DNA of 64,000 nt from G963665975 sp963665975 (GTDB lineage Bacteria; Bacteroidota; Rhodothermia; Rhodothermales; Bin80): assembly GCA_963665975.1 (NCBI GenBank), contig OY762508.1, positions 992,001 to 1,056,000 on the forward strand. Reading direction: 5' to 3'. Every line of letters begins with the position of its first letter. Position 1 is the first letter of the stretch. Below are positions 30,048-38,596 of this stretch, in pieces. The notes below the pieces were generated by a model that was given only the letters and a program-made list of their open reading frames with translations, did no database searches and was not told where the DNA came from. Both the position numbers and the translations under genes were made by a program.

Positions 30048-30359
30048 TCAGGTTAGTTCTTCAAAGAGGGTGTTGAGTTCAGTCAGGCAACGACGCAGGG
30101 TCTCGCCATTCAGACAGTAGCAAACTCGGGCGCCGTCGATCTCGCCACTAATGAAACCGGCATCCTTTAGGACTTTGAGGTGCTGCGACACGGTGGCCTG
30201 CGCCAAGGGCAATTCGCCCACGATATCGCCGCAAATGCATGCATTCCGTGCTGCCAACAGGCGCAGAATCATGAGCCGCGCTGGATGGCCTAACGCCTTG
30301 GCCCAGGCAGAGAGCTGCGCATCGCGAGATGCAAAGGCGTGTGTCTTGGATGAAGCCAC
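30048..30359 (-). CDS. arsR: ArsR-family metalloregulator
   Basis: A 103-residue winged-helix repressor, first gene of the arsenic operon. Seen: LGHPARLMILRLLAAR, a cysteine pair NACICGDIV at the metal-sensing helix (CxC, compare ELCVCDL in classical ArsR), the recognition helix LAQATVSQHLKVLKDAGF and the wing ISGEIDGARVCYCLN with a second CxC pair. Expected to bind its own promoter just upstream (30360-30400, AT-rich) and release it on As(III) binding. The start codon position is well supported by the family length. Confidence 0.92.
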   Translation of the reverse strand: MASSKTHAFASRDAQLSAWAKALGHPARLMILRLLAARNACICGDIVGELPLAQATVSQHLKVLKDAGFISGEIDGARVCYCLNGETLRRCLTELNTLFEELT

Positions 30360-30435
30360 GTTGCTTGTTACATTGTATATCGCCGATATACGATTACATA
30401 AATCACAGGTTTCCGCCTGGTCTGCTAAACTGTCT

Positions 30436-32244
30436 CTATGCCGCCGTTAGCCGCTCCTGGTCCTTGTACTGCAACTCGTACAGGGTTCGGTAGATGCCGC
30501 CACTTGCAAGCAGCTCCTCATGCGTGCCGCGCTGTCGCAAGACGCCCTTGTGCAGCACGAGAATCTTGTCTGCGTCGCGGATCGTGGACAGGCGGTGTGC
30601 GACTACAAGAGAGGTCCTCCCTTCCAGCAGTGTGTCCAGGGCGGTCTGGATTGCGTGCTCGGTTTCCGTATCCACACTTGAGGTTGCCTCATCCAGCACC
30701 AGTACGTCAGGGTCGTAGACCAGTGCTCGCACGAAGGACAGTAGTTGGCGCTGCCCATGCGACAATGAGGCACCACGCTCGCGCACGTCCTGCTGGTATC
30801 CATTTGGCAGACGGCCGATAAAGCGATCGGCCCCAATAACGGATGCTGCCGCGCGTACACGCTGGTGCGAAATCTGCGGGTCGTCGAGCGTAATGTTGTG
30901 CTCCACCGAACCGGAAAACAGAAACACGTCCTGCAGGACCAGGCCTATCCGCCTGCGCAGGTCTTTCAGGCGGTAATGCTCGATATCTACGCCATCTACC
31001 AGGATGCGCCCGCGCTGTATTTCGTAGAAGCGCATGAGCAGGCTGATAATGGTGGTCTTGCCGCTTCCGGTCGCCCCGACAATCGCCACCTTCTGCCCAG
31101 GCTTGATCGTAAACGAGACATCTCGCAGGACCCAGTTCGGCTCCTCCCCATTGCCCGGATCCTCCTCGTAGTTGAACCAGACGTTCCTAAACTCGATATG
31201 GCCGTCCAGATGCCGCGCGCGAACAGCAGCTTCTTCCTCCTTGAGTGCATGGTCGGTGTCCAGGAGGCCAAAAATCCGCTCCGCACCTGCCATCGCTCCC
31301 TGCAACGTGTTGAATTGATCCGACAGGTTGCGAATAGGCTCGAAGAACTGCCGCGCATACTGTACAAAGGCGATCAGTACGCCCACGGTCAGCGTCTCGA
31401 CAAGGGCCTGCACGCCGCCCACCCAAAGCACGAGCCCAATGGCGGTCGAAGCAATAATGTCCACCGCTGGCCAGAAGAGGGCATAGTAGAACACCGTCCT
31501 GATCTGTGCGATGCGGTGCTCATCGTTAATTGCCATGAATCGGCGGCGCTCTTCCTGCTCTCGGTTAAAGAGCTGCACGATGCTCATGCCGGTGACATGC
31601 TCCTGCAAGAACGCGTTCAGGCGCGCCACCTGCCGGCGCGTTTCGCGGTATTGTCCGCGCACCTTTCGTTTGAACCAGAATGTCACCCAGATCATGAGCG
31701 GCATCACACCAAGAGTGACGACCGCTAGCACCCAGTGCAAGGAAAACATGAATGCGGTGATAAAAATCAACCGGAACAGGTCGCCGATAATGAGGATAAC
31801 ACCGGCTGAGAGCACATCGCTAAGCGCCTCTACGTCAGAGGTCGTTCGTGTGATGAGCCTGCCTATTGGGGTGTGATCAAAGAATCGGAGCGCCTGTCGC
31901 TGGATGTGCCTATAGATGCGTACACGGACGTCATAAATGGCCTGTTGCCCGATCCATTGCGTCAGGTATGCATTCGTGAAGCCGAGTATGCCCTCGAGTA
32001 GTAGTGCACCGAACAAGAAGAGGATAATCGTCTGAAGTCCGGTCAGATCTCCCGGGACGATATAATTGTCGATGGCGATCTGTATGAGTTTCGGCCTGAG
32101 TGGACCTAGAAATGCCGTCACCATGACGAGCACGAACGCAAGGATCACCCACCCCTTGTAGGGCATGAGAAATGACACGATGCGCCGCAAAAGACGCTGA
32201 TCGAATCCCTTTTTCTCGTGCTTATTGGTCGTCTCTGTCGCCAC
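30436..32244 (-). CDS. ABC exporter half, canonical-glutamate subunit
   Basis: A 602-residue membrane-ATPase (type IV ABC exporter). N-terminal six-helix domain, then nucleotide-binding domain with Walker A GATGSGKTTIISLL, Q-loop LVLQDVFLFSGSVEHNI, Walker B VLVLDEATSSVD with catalytic Glu, and VVAHRLSTI. The signature is degenerate: LSHGQRQ instead of LSGGQ. The partner at 33.2-35 kb has a normal LSGGQ but Asp in place of Glu, so the pair makes one active and one degenerate ATP site, as in TM287/288, LmrCD and TmrAB. Third gene of the operon, 6 bases after ribonuclease Z. Substrate (drug or lipid) not predictable. Confidence 0.92.
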   Translation of the reverse strand: MATETTNKHEKKGFDQRLLRRIVSFLMPYKGWVILAFVLVMVTAFLGPLRPKLIQIAIDNYIVPGDLTGLQTIILFLFGALLLEGILGFTNAYLTQWIGQQAIYDVRVRIYRHIQRQALRFFDHTPIGRLITRTTSDVEALSDVLSAGVILIIGDLFRLIFITAFMFSLHWVLAVVTLGVMPLMIWVTFWFKRKVRGQYRETRRQVARLNAFLQEHVTGMSIVQLFNREQEERRRFMAINDEHRIAQIRTVFYYALFWPAVDIIASTAIGLVLWVGGVQALVETLTVGVLIAFVQYARQFFEPIRNLSDQFNTLQGAMAGAERIFGLLDTDHALKEEEAAVRARHLDGHIEFRNVWFNYEEDPGNGEEPNWVLRDVSFTIKPGQKVAIVGATGSGKTTIISLLMRFYEIQRGRILVDGVDIEHYRLKDLRRRIGLVLQDVFLFSGSVEHNITLDDPQISHQRVRAAASVIGADRFIGRLPNGYQQDVRERGASLSHGQRQLLSFVRALVYDPDVLVLDEATSSVDTETEHAIQTALDTLLEGRTSLVVAHRLSTIRDADKILVLHKGVLRQRGTHEELLASGGIYRTLYELQYKDQERLTAA

Positions 32245-32250
32245 GGTGAC

Positions 32251-33180
32251 CTACGTCAGGGAGGCATCGCGCAGCTCGTAGCGCTCCAGTTCTACGGCTG
32301 CCTCTGTGTTGGGAAATACGGAGCGAGCTTCTTCAACGAGCTCAGATACATCCAGGTAGCGGGCGCTAAAGTGACCCAGAATCAGGCGGACCGCGCCGGC
32401 CTGTCTGGCTACTTCGGCAGCCTCTCGCGCGGTGGAATGACCCGTTTCGCTGGCCCGTTTCTGCAAGGCATGCCCGAAGGTTGCCTCGTGGTAAACAAGC
32501 GTGGCGCCACGGGACAGATCAACAGCGGCCTGACACGGCCGCGTATCGGTGATATAGGCGAACGCGCGCGGCTCTGGTGCAGGCGCCACAACATCGGTGG
32601 ATGCCACAACCGACCCATCCGCTAACACGACATCGTGTCCCCGCTTCAGAACCCGGTAATGCAACACGTCAGTTACGCCGCGGGCACGAGCGCCTTCCAC
32701 ATCCAGATTGCCAGGCCTGGGATTTTCCATGAACCGGTAGCCGACGGTGAAAATACGGTGCACTACGCAGCGCGCTTCCACTACGAAATCACCAGACTCA
32801 TATACGATGCCACGGCTAAAATCCTCCCGCAGGCCTACATAGCGAATGGGAAACGGCAAGTCCTCCGTCCGAGTGCCGGGAAGCTGTTCCAGAAGATTCT
32901 CGAGTTCGGAGGGCGCCACAATCGTTAGTGAGGTCTTCCGATTCAACATCGCCATGGTCGACAAGAGCCCCAACATCCCGAAATAGTGATCTCCGTGCAA
33001 GTGCGTGATAAAGATTGCATCAACCTTGGTGTGGCTGATGCCAGCCTGCAGCATGCGCAGCTGTGCGCCTTCGCCGCAGTCGAATAGCAGCGTCGCTCCT
33101 CCATGCACAAGTACAGTACCGGACAGGTGGCGCGTACGTGTAGGAACTGCAGACGCCGTGCCCAGGGGAATGACCATCAT
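32251..33180 (-). CDS. rnz: Ribonuclease Z
   Basis: A 309-residue metallo-beta-lactamase-fold endonuclease that trims the 3' ends of tRNA precursors. Seen: zinc motif THLHGDHYFGMLGLLSTM (HxHxDH), family start VIPLGTASAVPTRTRHLSG, AYITDTRPC and the C-terminal LILGHFSARYLD. All catalytic ligands are present and length is normal (about 305). It is embedded between the two subunits of an ABC exporter, 20 bases after the first and 6 before the second, all on the minus strand. Confidence 0.95.
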   Translation of the reverse strand: MMVIPLGTASAVPTRTRHLSGTVLVHGGATLLFDCGEGAQLRMLQAGISHTKVDAIFITHLHGDHYFGMLGLLSTMAMLNRKTSLTIVAPSELENLLEQLPGTRTEDLPFPIRYVGLREDFSRGIVYESGDFVVEARCVVHRIFTVGYRFMENPRPGNLDVEGARARGVTDVLHYRVLKRGHDVVLADGSVVASTDVVAPAPEPRAFAYITDTRPCQAAVDLSRGATLVYHEATFGHALQKRASETGHSTAREAAEVARQAGAVRLILGHFSARYLDVSELVEEARSVFPNTEAAVELERYELRDASLT

Positions 33181-33200
33181 AAATTCATCACTCGATAGGC

Positions 33201-35000
33201 TTAAAGATCTTCCAGTTCTGCTTCAAGAATCTGCCTGCGGTGCAGTTTGGCGTAGAGGCCTTCTCCCATGATCAGGTCGTCGTGCCTGCCGCGTTCCACC
33301 ACACGCCCCTCGTCGAGCACCAGAATCAAGTCCGCATCCCGCACGGTCGAGATCCTGTGGCTTACGATCACCACTGTCTGATGTCCATACCGTTGGCGCA
33401 AGTGTTGCAGAATGCGGTTCTCCGTATTGGTGTCTACGCTGCTGAGGGCGTCGTCCAGGATCAATATGCGCGGATCACGGATCAGGGCGCGCGCGATAGA
33501 TGTCCGCTGCTTCTGGCCCCCCGATAACGTTACGCCGCGCTCGCCGACAAAGGTTTCGAAGCCCTTCGGGAAGTCCAGGATGTTATCCAGGAGCTCGGCC
33601 TCCATTGCAGCCTGTTCTACGGCCTCTCGCGAGGCTCCAAGCGCACCAAAAGCGATGTTACTGGCAATCGTTTCGCTAAAGAGGAACACGTCCTGCGGAA
33701 CGTGCCCCGTTGCCTCTCTGAGGACTGCCAGCGGCACCGTCCGTACGTCGCGGCCGTCCACGCGCACGACACCTTCTACCGGCTCGATGAGTCGCGTGAT
33801 CATTTCCACCAACGTCGTCTTGCCCGATCCCGTACGCCCGATAATGGCTAGCGTTGTCCCTGCCGGGATCTCAAACGAAACATCCTGCAGCACCCAGGGA
33901 CCCTTGCTCTCATACTGAAAACTCACGTTCTCAAATGTCAGATGTCCGGTAATCTCCGTTATTGCATGATCCGTTTGTCCATTGTCCGCGATTGTCGGAA
34001 CGGTGTCCGTGACGGCGTGAATGCGTTCGATTGATGCCGCTGCCCGTTGCACCATCGAAATCACAAAGCCGAGGGCTGCCACGGGCCATGTGATGAGTGC
34101 GATATAGATGATGTATTCGGCGATGTTGCCGATCGTTATCACTCCTTCGGTGACCAGGCGTCCGCCCATCCAGACGACGAAGATCTGTGACAAACCAATC
34201 ACCAGGATGAACACCGGCCGCCAGGCCGCATCTACGCGAGCCAGACTCAACATGCGCCCGCGATAGACACTGCTTTCCACTTCAAAGGCGCGCGCCTCGG
34301 ATTCCTCCCTTGTATACGCCTTGAGCACCCGAATGCCGGAAAGCGCTTCCTGCACGCGGCTCGTCAATGTCGAATACTGAGTCTGTAACGCCTCGCTGCG
34401 ACTGTGCACCATATGCGCGACAAAGAACACCGAAATCGCGAGCAGCGGCATGGGCAACAGCGCATAAAACGTGAGCGTCGGTGAAATCACCAGCATGACC
34501 GTGATCGCCGTTACCATGATGACCACAGCGCGCGTGATATACATGATGGCGGGACCGATATATCGGCGCACCTGCTCTATGTCGCTCGTCGACCGGGTGA
34601 TAACGTCGCCCGTCGATGTCTTGTAGAAAAAGCTCTGCGGCAATGTCTGCAGGTGCGTGTAGAGCGCATTGCGCAGGTCGTATTCGATATGTCGCGAGGC
34701 TACGACTACGGTTTCACGCATCAGGAAAGAGCACACCCCGCTCGCCAGGCTTAGCCCGATGACGATAAGCCCGAAGAGCATGAGCGAGACAAAGAAGTCC
34801 GAAAAGAGCTGGTCCTGCACCGCCGTTCCGCCAAACAGGTGGTAGATGCTAACGAAACGCGGAATGCTGTCCACCGCCTGCCGCACGATCATTGGCACGG
34901 TGATCGCAAAGGCGGCAGATAGCACCGTGAACAGGAGGCCCGGGACGAAAAGGCGCTTGTACTTCCAAAAAAAATAATTGAGTCGGGCCAGGGGACGCAT
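33201..35000 (-). CDS. ABC exporter half, degenerate-site subunit
   Basis: A 599-residue ABC exporter subunit, first gene of the operon. Six membrane helices (for example FVPGLLFTVLSAAFAITVPM; FFVSLMLFGLIVIGLSLASG), then Walker A GRTGSGKTTLVEM, signature TLSGGQKQRTSIARAL, Walker B ILILDDALSSVD and IVSHRISTV. Walker B carries Asp-Asp: the catalytic Glu is replaced by Asp, so this subunit contributes the degenerate site. It complements the partner's canonical Glu and altered signature. Length and overall similarity to YheI/YknU-type exporters are normal. Confidence 0.92.
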   Translation of the reverse strand: MRPLARLNYFFWKYKRLFVPGLLFTVLSAAFAITVPMIVRQAVDSIPRFVSIYHLFGGTAVQDQLFSDFFVSLMLFGLIVIGLSLASGVCSFLMRETVVVASRHIEYDLRNALYTHLQTLPQSFFYKTSTGDVITRSTSDIEQVRRYIGPAIMYITRAVVIMVTAITVMLVISPTLTFYALLPMPLLAISVFFVAHMVHSRSEALQTQYSTLTSRVQEALSGIRVLKAYTREESEARAFEVESSVYRGRMLSLARVDAAWRPVFILVIGLSQIFVVWMGGRLVTEGVITIGNIAEYIIYIALITWPVAALGFVISMVQRAAASIERIHAVTDTVPTIADNGQTDHAITEITGHLTFENVSFQYESKGPWVLQDVSFEIPAGTTLAIIGRTGSGKTTLVEMITRLIEPVEGVVRVDGRDVRTVPLAVLREATGHVPQDVFLFSETIASNIAFGALGASREAVEQAAMEAELLDNILDFPKGFETFVGERGVTLSGGQKQRTSIARALIRDPRILILDDALSSVDTNTENRILQHLRQRYGHQTVVIVSHRISTVRDADLILVLDEGRVVERGRHDDLIMGEGLYAKLHRRQILEAELEDL

Positions 35001-35182
35001 GCGCCTGCGTGCGGGGAAAGGAATACGCTGAAACGGGCAAACGCTCCCTGCGCCGGAGTGGATCCTGTCGGACGCAATTGCATGGACACGCCGCGCAGGA
35101 AACGCTCACCCGGTGATACTGGAAGCCGTTTCCTCCACGGATTGCTTGTGAGTCACGCTATACTTGTTAAACACTTCTCCAA

Positions 35183-35215
35183 CCGAAACCTGGCAATCTG
35201 AGAAACAGGTTTCGG
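35183..35215. terminator. Hairpin downstream of the DUF4143 gene
   Basis: A perfect 10-base inverted repeat (CCGAAACCTG / CAGGTTTCGG) with a 13-base loop, in the 336-base gap between the DUF4143 gene and the exporter operon. On the minus strand it follows the DUF4143 stop by 122 bases. Weak T-tract, so the role is tentative. Confidence 0.4.
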
Positions 35216-35336
35216 GGCTAGGTCGTCACCGGAGATCGGACGGACGGCTATTGACGCGAACGCGAATCAAGCGAAAAGCAGTCCGATTGACCAGCCCCGA
35301 TGGAAATTACCGTTCCTTCGCCGGTGGGCAGCCTCG

Positions 35337-36596
35337 TCAAATCACCATCCACCAGGGCGCGGCAAGAACCTCTGGAGTGAGCCACTCCAGAGAGTTCCCG
35401 CCGTGCAGAAGCAGGCCAGAACGGGCTGCACGACCATATTCTTGACGGAAGGTGCGCAGATGCGCCGCATCGCGGAGCCTTGGCCGCTTCGTTGCTTTAC
35501 CTTCGATCGGGAGCAGCTGTCCCTCGGACTCGATCACGAAATCCACCTCCTCGCCGGTGGTAGCACGCCAATGCAGCACTTCCGCTCGAACAGGACGGGA
35601 GTCACGCCACACCAAAAGGTCATGCAGCACCAAGTTCTCAAGGTGGGCGCCGCGGGGGATGTCTTCTTGCGCAAGGTGCATGGCCAGACCGGTGTCGCCC
35701 CAATACAGTTTGGGAGATTTGATCAGTCTCTTGGTGCGATTTACCGAATAGGCGGGAACCCGCACGAGGAGGTATGAAGTCTCAAGCAGATTCAGATAAC
35801 GATGAACCGTCGGTTGCCGGAGTCCAATGTCTCGGCCGAGCCGGGATTGGTTGACGAGCGTGCCCAGCCGAAGACATGCCACACGCATGAGTCGGCGAAA
35901 GTCGGGGAGCGCTGCGATTGATGAAAGCGCTTGCAAATCGCGCTCCAGATAGGTCTGCACGTAGCCATCAAACCAGATCGCCCGATCTCCCGGCGCGGTG
36001 AAATGGACGGCTGGGATAGGAAAACCACCGCGTCGCGCAAGTGCCTGCCAGTCTTCCTGCATACCTCCAGAATCAGCCACGACATCCAGCCAATCCCTAT
36101 CGGCGGTTTCGAACAGCTGTTCCCAGACCCCGCACCGACCGCGTCCCAGTTGCTCACGCCGTGTCATCGGCCACAGAGTGAGATAGCTGGCGCGACCGGC
36201 TAGAGACTCCGACACCTGGCCCATCAGAATCAGGTTGGCGGAGCCGGTGAGCAGGAATCGTCCGGGGTGCCGGAGCCGATCGATCTCATGCTTGACGACT
36301 CCAAGGATCTCTGGCTCGCGTTGCACCTCATCGAGCGTAAGCGGACCAGTGCCGTGAACCAGGGCATTGGGATCGCGCCGGGCGAGGTCGAGTATGTCGA
36401 GGTCGTCCAACGACATGTATCGCCGATTGGGGCGATTCGTCTTCGTCCCGCCGGAGATCGTCTCGGCACGCCCGAAGGACCGCGCAAGGGTGCTCTTCCC
36501 CGTCTGGCGGGCCCCTGAAACCACAACGGCTGGCATAACCCGCATCATGGCCTTGAGGCGGGGAAAGACTGTCCGAGGAAGAATCAAATTATTCAT
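35337..36596 (-). CDS. AAA ATPase with DUF4143
   Basis: A 419-residue P-loop ATPase. Start chosen at MNNLILPRTVFP; an ATG 18 bases earlier is also in frame. Seen: Walker A VVVSGARQTGKSTLARSF, Walker B-like PLTLDEVQREPEILG, sensor FLLTGSANLILM, then DUF4143 with YLERDLQALSSIAALPDFRR, a winged-helix-like segment and the nuclease-like VLHWRATTGEEVDFVIE near the end. Family members are widespread in accessory DNA; their role is unknown, and a PD-(D/E)XK-like end (E...D...E.K in EEVDFVIESEGQLLPIEGK) is often noted. Both start codons lie inside a 41-base nested palindrome, suggesting autoregulation. Next to an IS remnant. Confidence 0.88.
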   Translation of the reverse strand: MNNLILPRTVFPRLKAMMRVMPAVVVSGARQTGKSTLARSFGRAETISGGTKTNRPNRRYMSLDDLDILDLARRDPNALVHGTGPLTLDEVQREPEILGVVKHEIDRLRHPGRFLLTGSANLILMGQVSESLAGRASYLTLWPMTRREQLGRGRCGVWEQLFETADRDWLDVVADSGGMQEDWQALARRGGFPIPAVHFTAPGDRAIWFDGYVQTYLERDLQALSSIAALPDFRRLMRVACLRLGTLVNQSRLGRDIGLRQPTVHRYLNLLETSYLLVRVPAYSVNRTKRLIKSPKLYWGDTGLAMHLAQEDIPRGAHLENLVLHDLLVWRDSRPVRAEVLHWRATTGEEVDFVIESEGQLLPIEGKATKRPRLRDAAHLRTFRQEYGRAARSGLLLHGGNSLEWLTPEVLAAPWWMVI

Positions 36597-36629
36597 GCCA
36601 TGAATGATTATCATTCATGGCATGAATAA
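36589..36629. promoter_or_regulatory. Nested palindrome over the DUF4143 start codon
   Basis: A perfect 19-base inverted repeat with a 3-base centre (TTA). Each arm itself contains a 15-base near-perfect palindrome, ATTCATG-C-CATGAAT at 36591-36605 and ATTCATG-G-CATGAAT at 36613-36627. Two adjacent dyad sites 22 bases apart (two helical turns) look like an operator for a dimeric regulator, or a translation-controlling hairpin covering the start codon. Confidence 0.6.
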
Positions 36630-36712
36630 CTAGAGGAAGCCAAATCGAAAGTTGAATCCCAAGTATGTTATAAGTTTACCGTCCGTTGGTTTGGCTTCAA
36701 GTGGCCCGGACG

Positions 36713-36757
36713 GCAGGCTCCCGACCGAGCCCCGAAGGGGCGAGAGAGGGAGCCTGC
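36713..36757. repeat. Nested hairpin (cruciform-like)
   Basis: Outer 10-base perfect stem GCAGGCTCCC / GGGAGCCTGC, inner 5-base stem GCCCC-GAA-GGGGC, with 6-base bulges between. No T-tract. It stands between the DUF4143 gene and the ISL3 remnant; it could be an IS end structure or an RNA element. Confidence 0.5.
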
Positions 36758-36839
36758 GTTTGCTTCGAGTTTCAGTACACCTCCATGCCGTAATGTTGGT
36801 TGTCCCAAGACAGACGCGGTGTTGGGCAACCCATCCTAG

Positions 36840-37465
36840 TTGCTCCCCGTGAAATTATCCAGGCTTTCCTTCATCAATACCCCTGCCGCCGAACCCTTGT
36901 CTACGGCAGCCCCCGAACATGTTATCACATCAATGGCCACCTCCAGCTACTCCACAGGGACCCTGCTACCCAACGTGCACGGGTCTCGTTCTTCTGGTTG
37001 TCGCCCACATGCAGCACCACATCCGAAGCTGCCGCAACCTACTCATGGCACTTGCGAGACGATGTCTCGTCCACCCCAACAGGATTGGCACACTGGTCCC
37101 CTCTCCGCACAAGCCCTCGCTTCCCCGCACTGTGCATGATCCGGTCTATCGCATTCCAGCTCACCCCCCCTCCGACGGGACACCGCTGACACGCTAACCT
37201 CCTACAGCCAATCGATCACTGGCGCCTCACACCCTGTCGTGACCCTGGACCTTGGTTCTGCCCATGGAACCGGCACCGTACTTACTCCATCCTCTAGGCA
37301 TTTCACCCGGGGAAGCTTCGCAACTACCACGGTGTGGTGCGCGCATATGTCCGGATGACACCACTCGCGACACCGGTGATCGTAGCCCGAACAAACCGAA
37401 CCGCACTTCGGACACGTCAGCTTATTATCGTTCTTGCAGGTCACTTGAACGTGAACCTATCGCGC
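36840..37465 (-). pseudogene. Decayed ISL3-family transposase
   Basis: Read on the minus strand, a zinc-ribbon start LTCPKCGSVCSGYDHR is followed by VAKLPRVKCLEDGVSTVPVP and WAEPRSRVTTGCEAPVIDWL, the exact plan of the ISL3 transposase N-terminus. After a frameshift the sequence continues as VSWNAIDRIMHSAGKRGLVR, then NPVGVDETSSRKCHE with a stop where the family has a Tyr, and VVLHVGDNQKNET. The DDE catalytic core after this is unrecognisable. At least one frameshift and several stops show inactivity. The catalytic first Asp (GVDE) is still readable. Confidence 0.75.
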
Positions 37466-37702
37466 CTGATGCGCAAGTGTTACCTCGGAGAGCTCCCAAG
37501 GAGCATGGATGTCCAGGAGACGGCCTATGTCTTTCTTTGAAAGCAGCATATCGTTGGTGGAGTTGGAGAATGTGATTAACATCGTGACGATGGCCGCGAG
37601 ACAGGCAAGAAACAGGAGCGGATCCACACCATATCATATCATATCGGTTATATCTGAATCCAATGTTATACCCTTACAATTAAGGGACCATCCGTTTCGC
37701 CT

Positions 37703-38596
37703 ATGCCTTACAAAATTCGATGTATCGGCGCGCCAATGGATCTCGGGCAAGACTTGCGCGGGGTCGACGTTGGACCCAGTGCGCTGCGCTATGCAGGCTT
37801 GATGCAGCGGCTGCAACAACTCGGACATCAGGTAGAGGATATCGGAAACGTGGAGGTGGCCGTACGCACAGTGCTGGATCCTCCTATGCACGGCACAATG
37901 TTCGCAGGAGCAATACGCGCGGTTTGCCTGCTGGTGTATGCAGCCGTCCGGCAGGCCGTAGCAGACGGTTGCGTGCCCCTGGTCATGGGCGGTGACCATT
38001 CCATCGCCATTGGAGCGATTGGTGGCGCCACCCACGAGGAGCCCGCAGGGGTGTTGTGGATTGATGCGCATGCAGACTTTAACACACCGGATACCTCTCC
38101 GAGTGGCAATATCCACGGGATGCCGCTGGCCGTGCTTACTGGCCGAGGCCTGCAGGAGTTGGTCGATATTGGCCGACCAGGCGCAACGCTTGCTCCTGAG
38201 GATGTAGTGATTATTGCGCTGCGCCAGATCGATCCTGCCGAACGGTTACGGCTCGTCGAGAGCGGCATGAGCATCTTTACGATGCGTGAAATCGACGAGC
38301 AGGGCATCGCTGCGGTTACACGTATGGCGCTAAAGCGACTGGGGCATCACCGGCGGATCCATGTCAGCTTCGATGTTGACAGTATTGACCCCATGTTCGC
38401 ACCTGGGGTAGGGACACCGGTTTCAGGGGGGTTGAGTATCCGCGAGGCGCACCTGCTAATGGAAATCATCGCCGAAGACGGTCGAATCAGTTCTGTTGAT
38501 GTAGTGGAGATCAATCCCATATTGGACAACAAGAATGTTACCGCCCTCCTGGCGGCCGAACTATTGGCTTCCCTGTTGGGCAAGACAATTGTGTAA
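37703..38596 (+). CDS. rocF: Arginase
   Basis: A 297-residue ureohydrolase that splits arginine to ornithine and urea using a binuclear Mn centre. Seen: VMGGDHSIAIGAIGG, IDAHADFNTPDTSPSGNIHG and HVSFDVDSIDPMFAPGVGTP, which hold all metal ligands; the SPSGNIHG loop binds the substrate's alpha-amino group and marks arginase rather than agmatinase. The start MPYKIRCIGAPMDLG is the normal family opening. Length is typical. A lone gene between IS remnants; the Mn importer elsewhere in the window would supply its cofactor. Confidence 0.95.
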   Translation: MPYKIRCIGAPMDLGQDLRGVDVGPSALRYAGLMQRLQQLGHQVEDIGNVEVAVRTVLDPPMHGTMFAGAIRAVCLLVYAAVRQAVADGCVPLVMGGDHSIAIGAIGGATHEEPAGVLWIDAHADFNTPDTSPSGNIHGMPLAVLTGRGLQELVDIGRPGATLAPEDVVIIALRQIDPAERLRLVESGMSIFTMREIDEQGIAAVTRMALKRLGHHRRIHVSFDVDSIDPMFAPGVGTPVSGGLSIREAHLLMEIIAEDGRISSVDVVEINPILDNKNVTALLAAELLASLLGKTIV

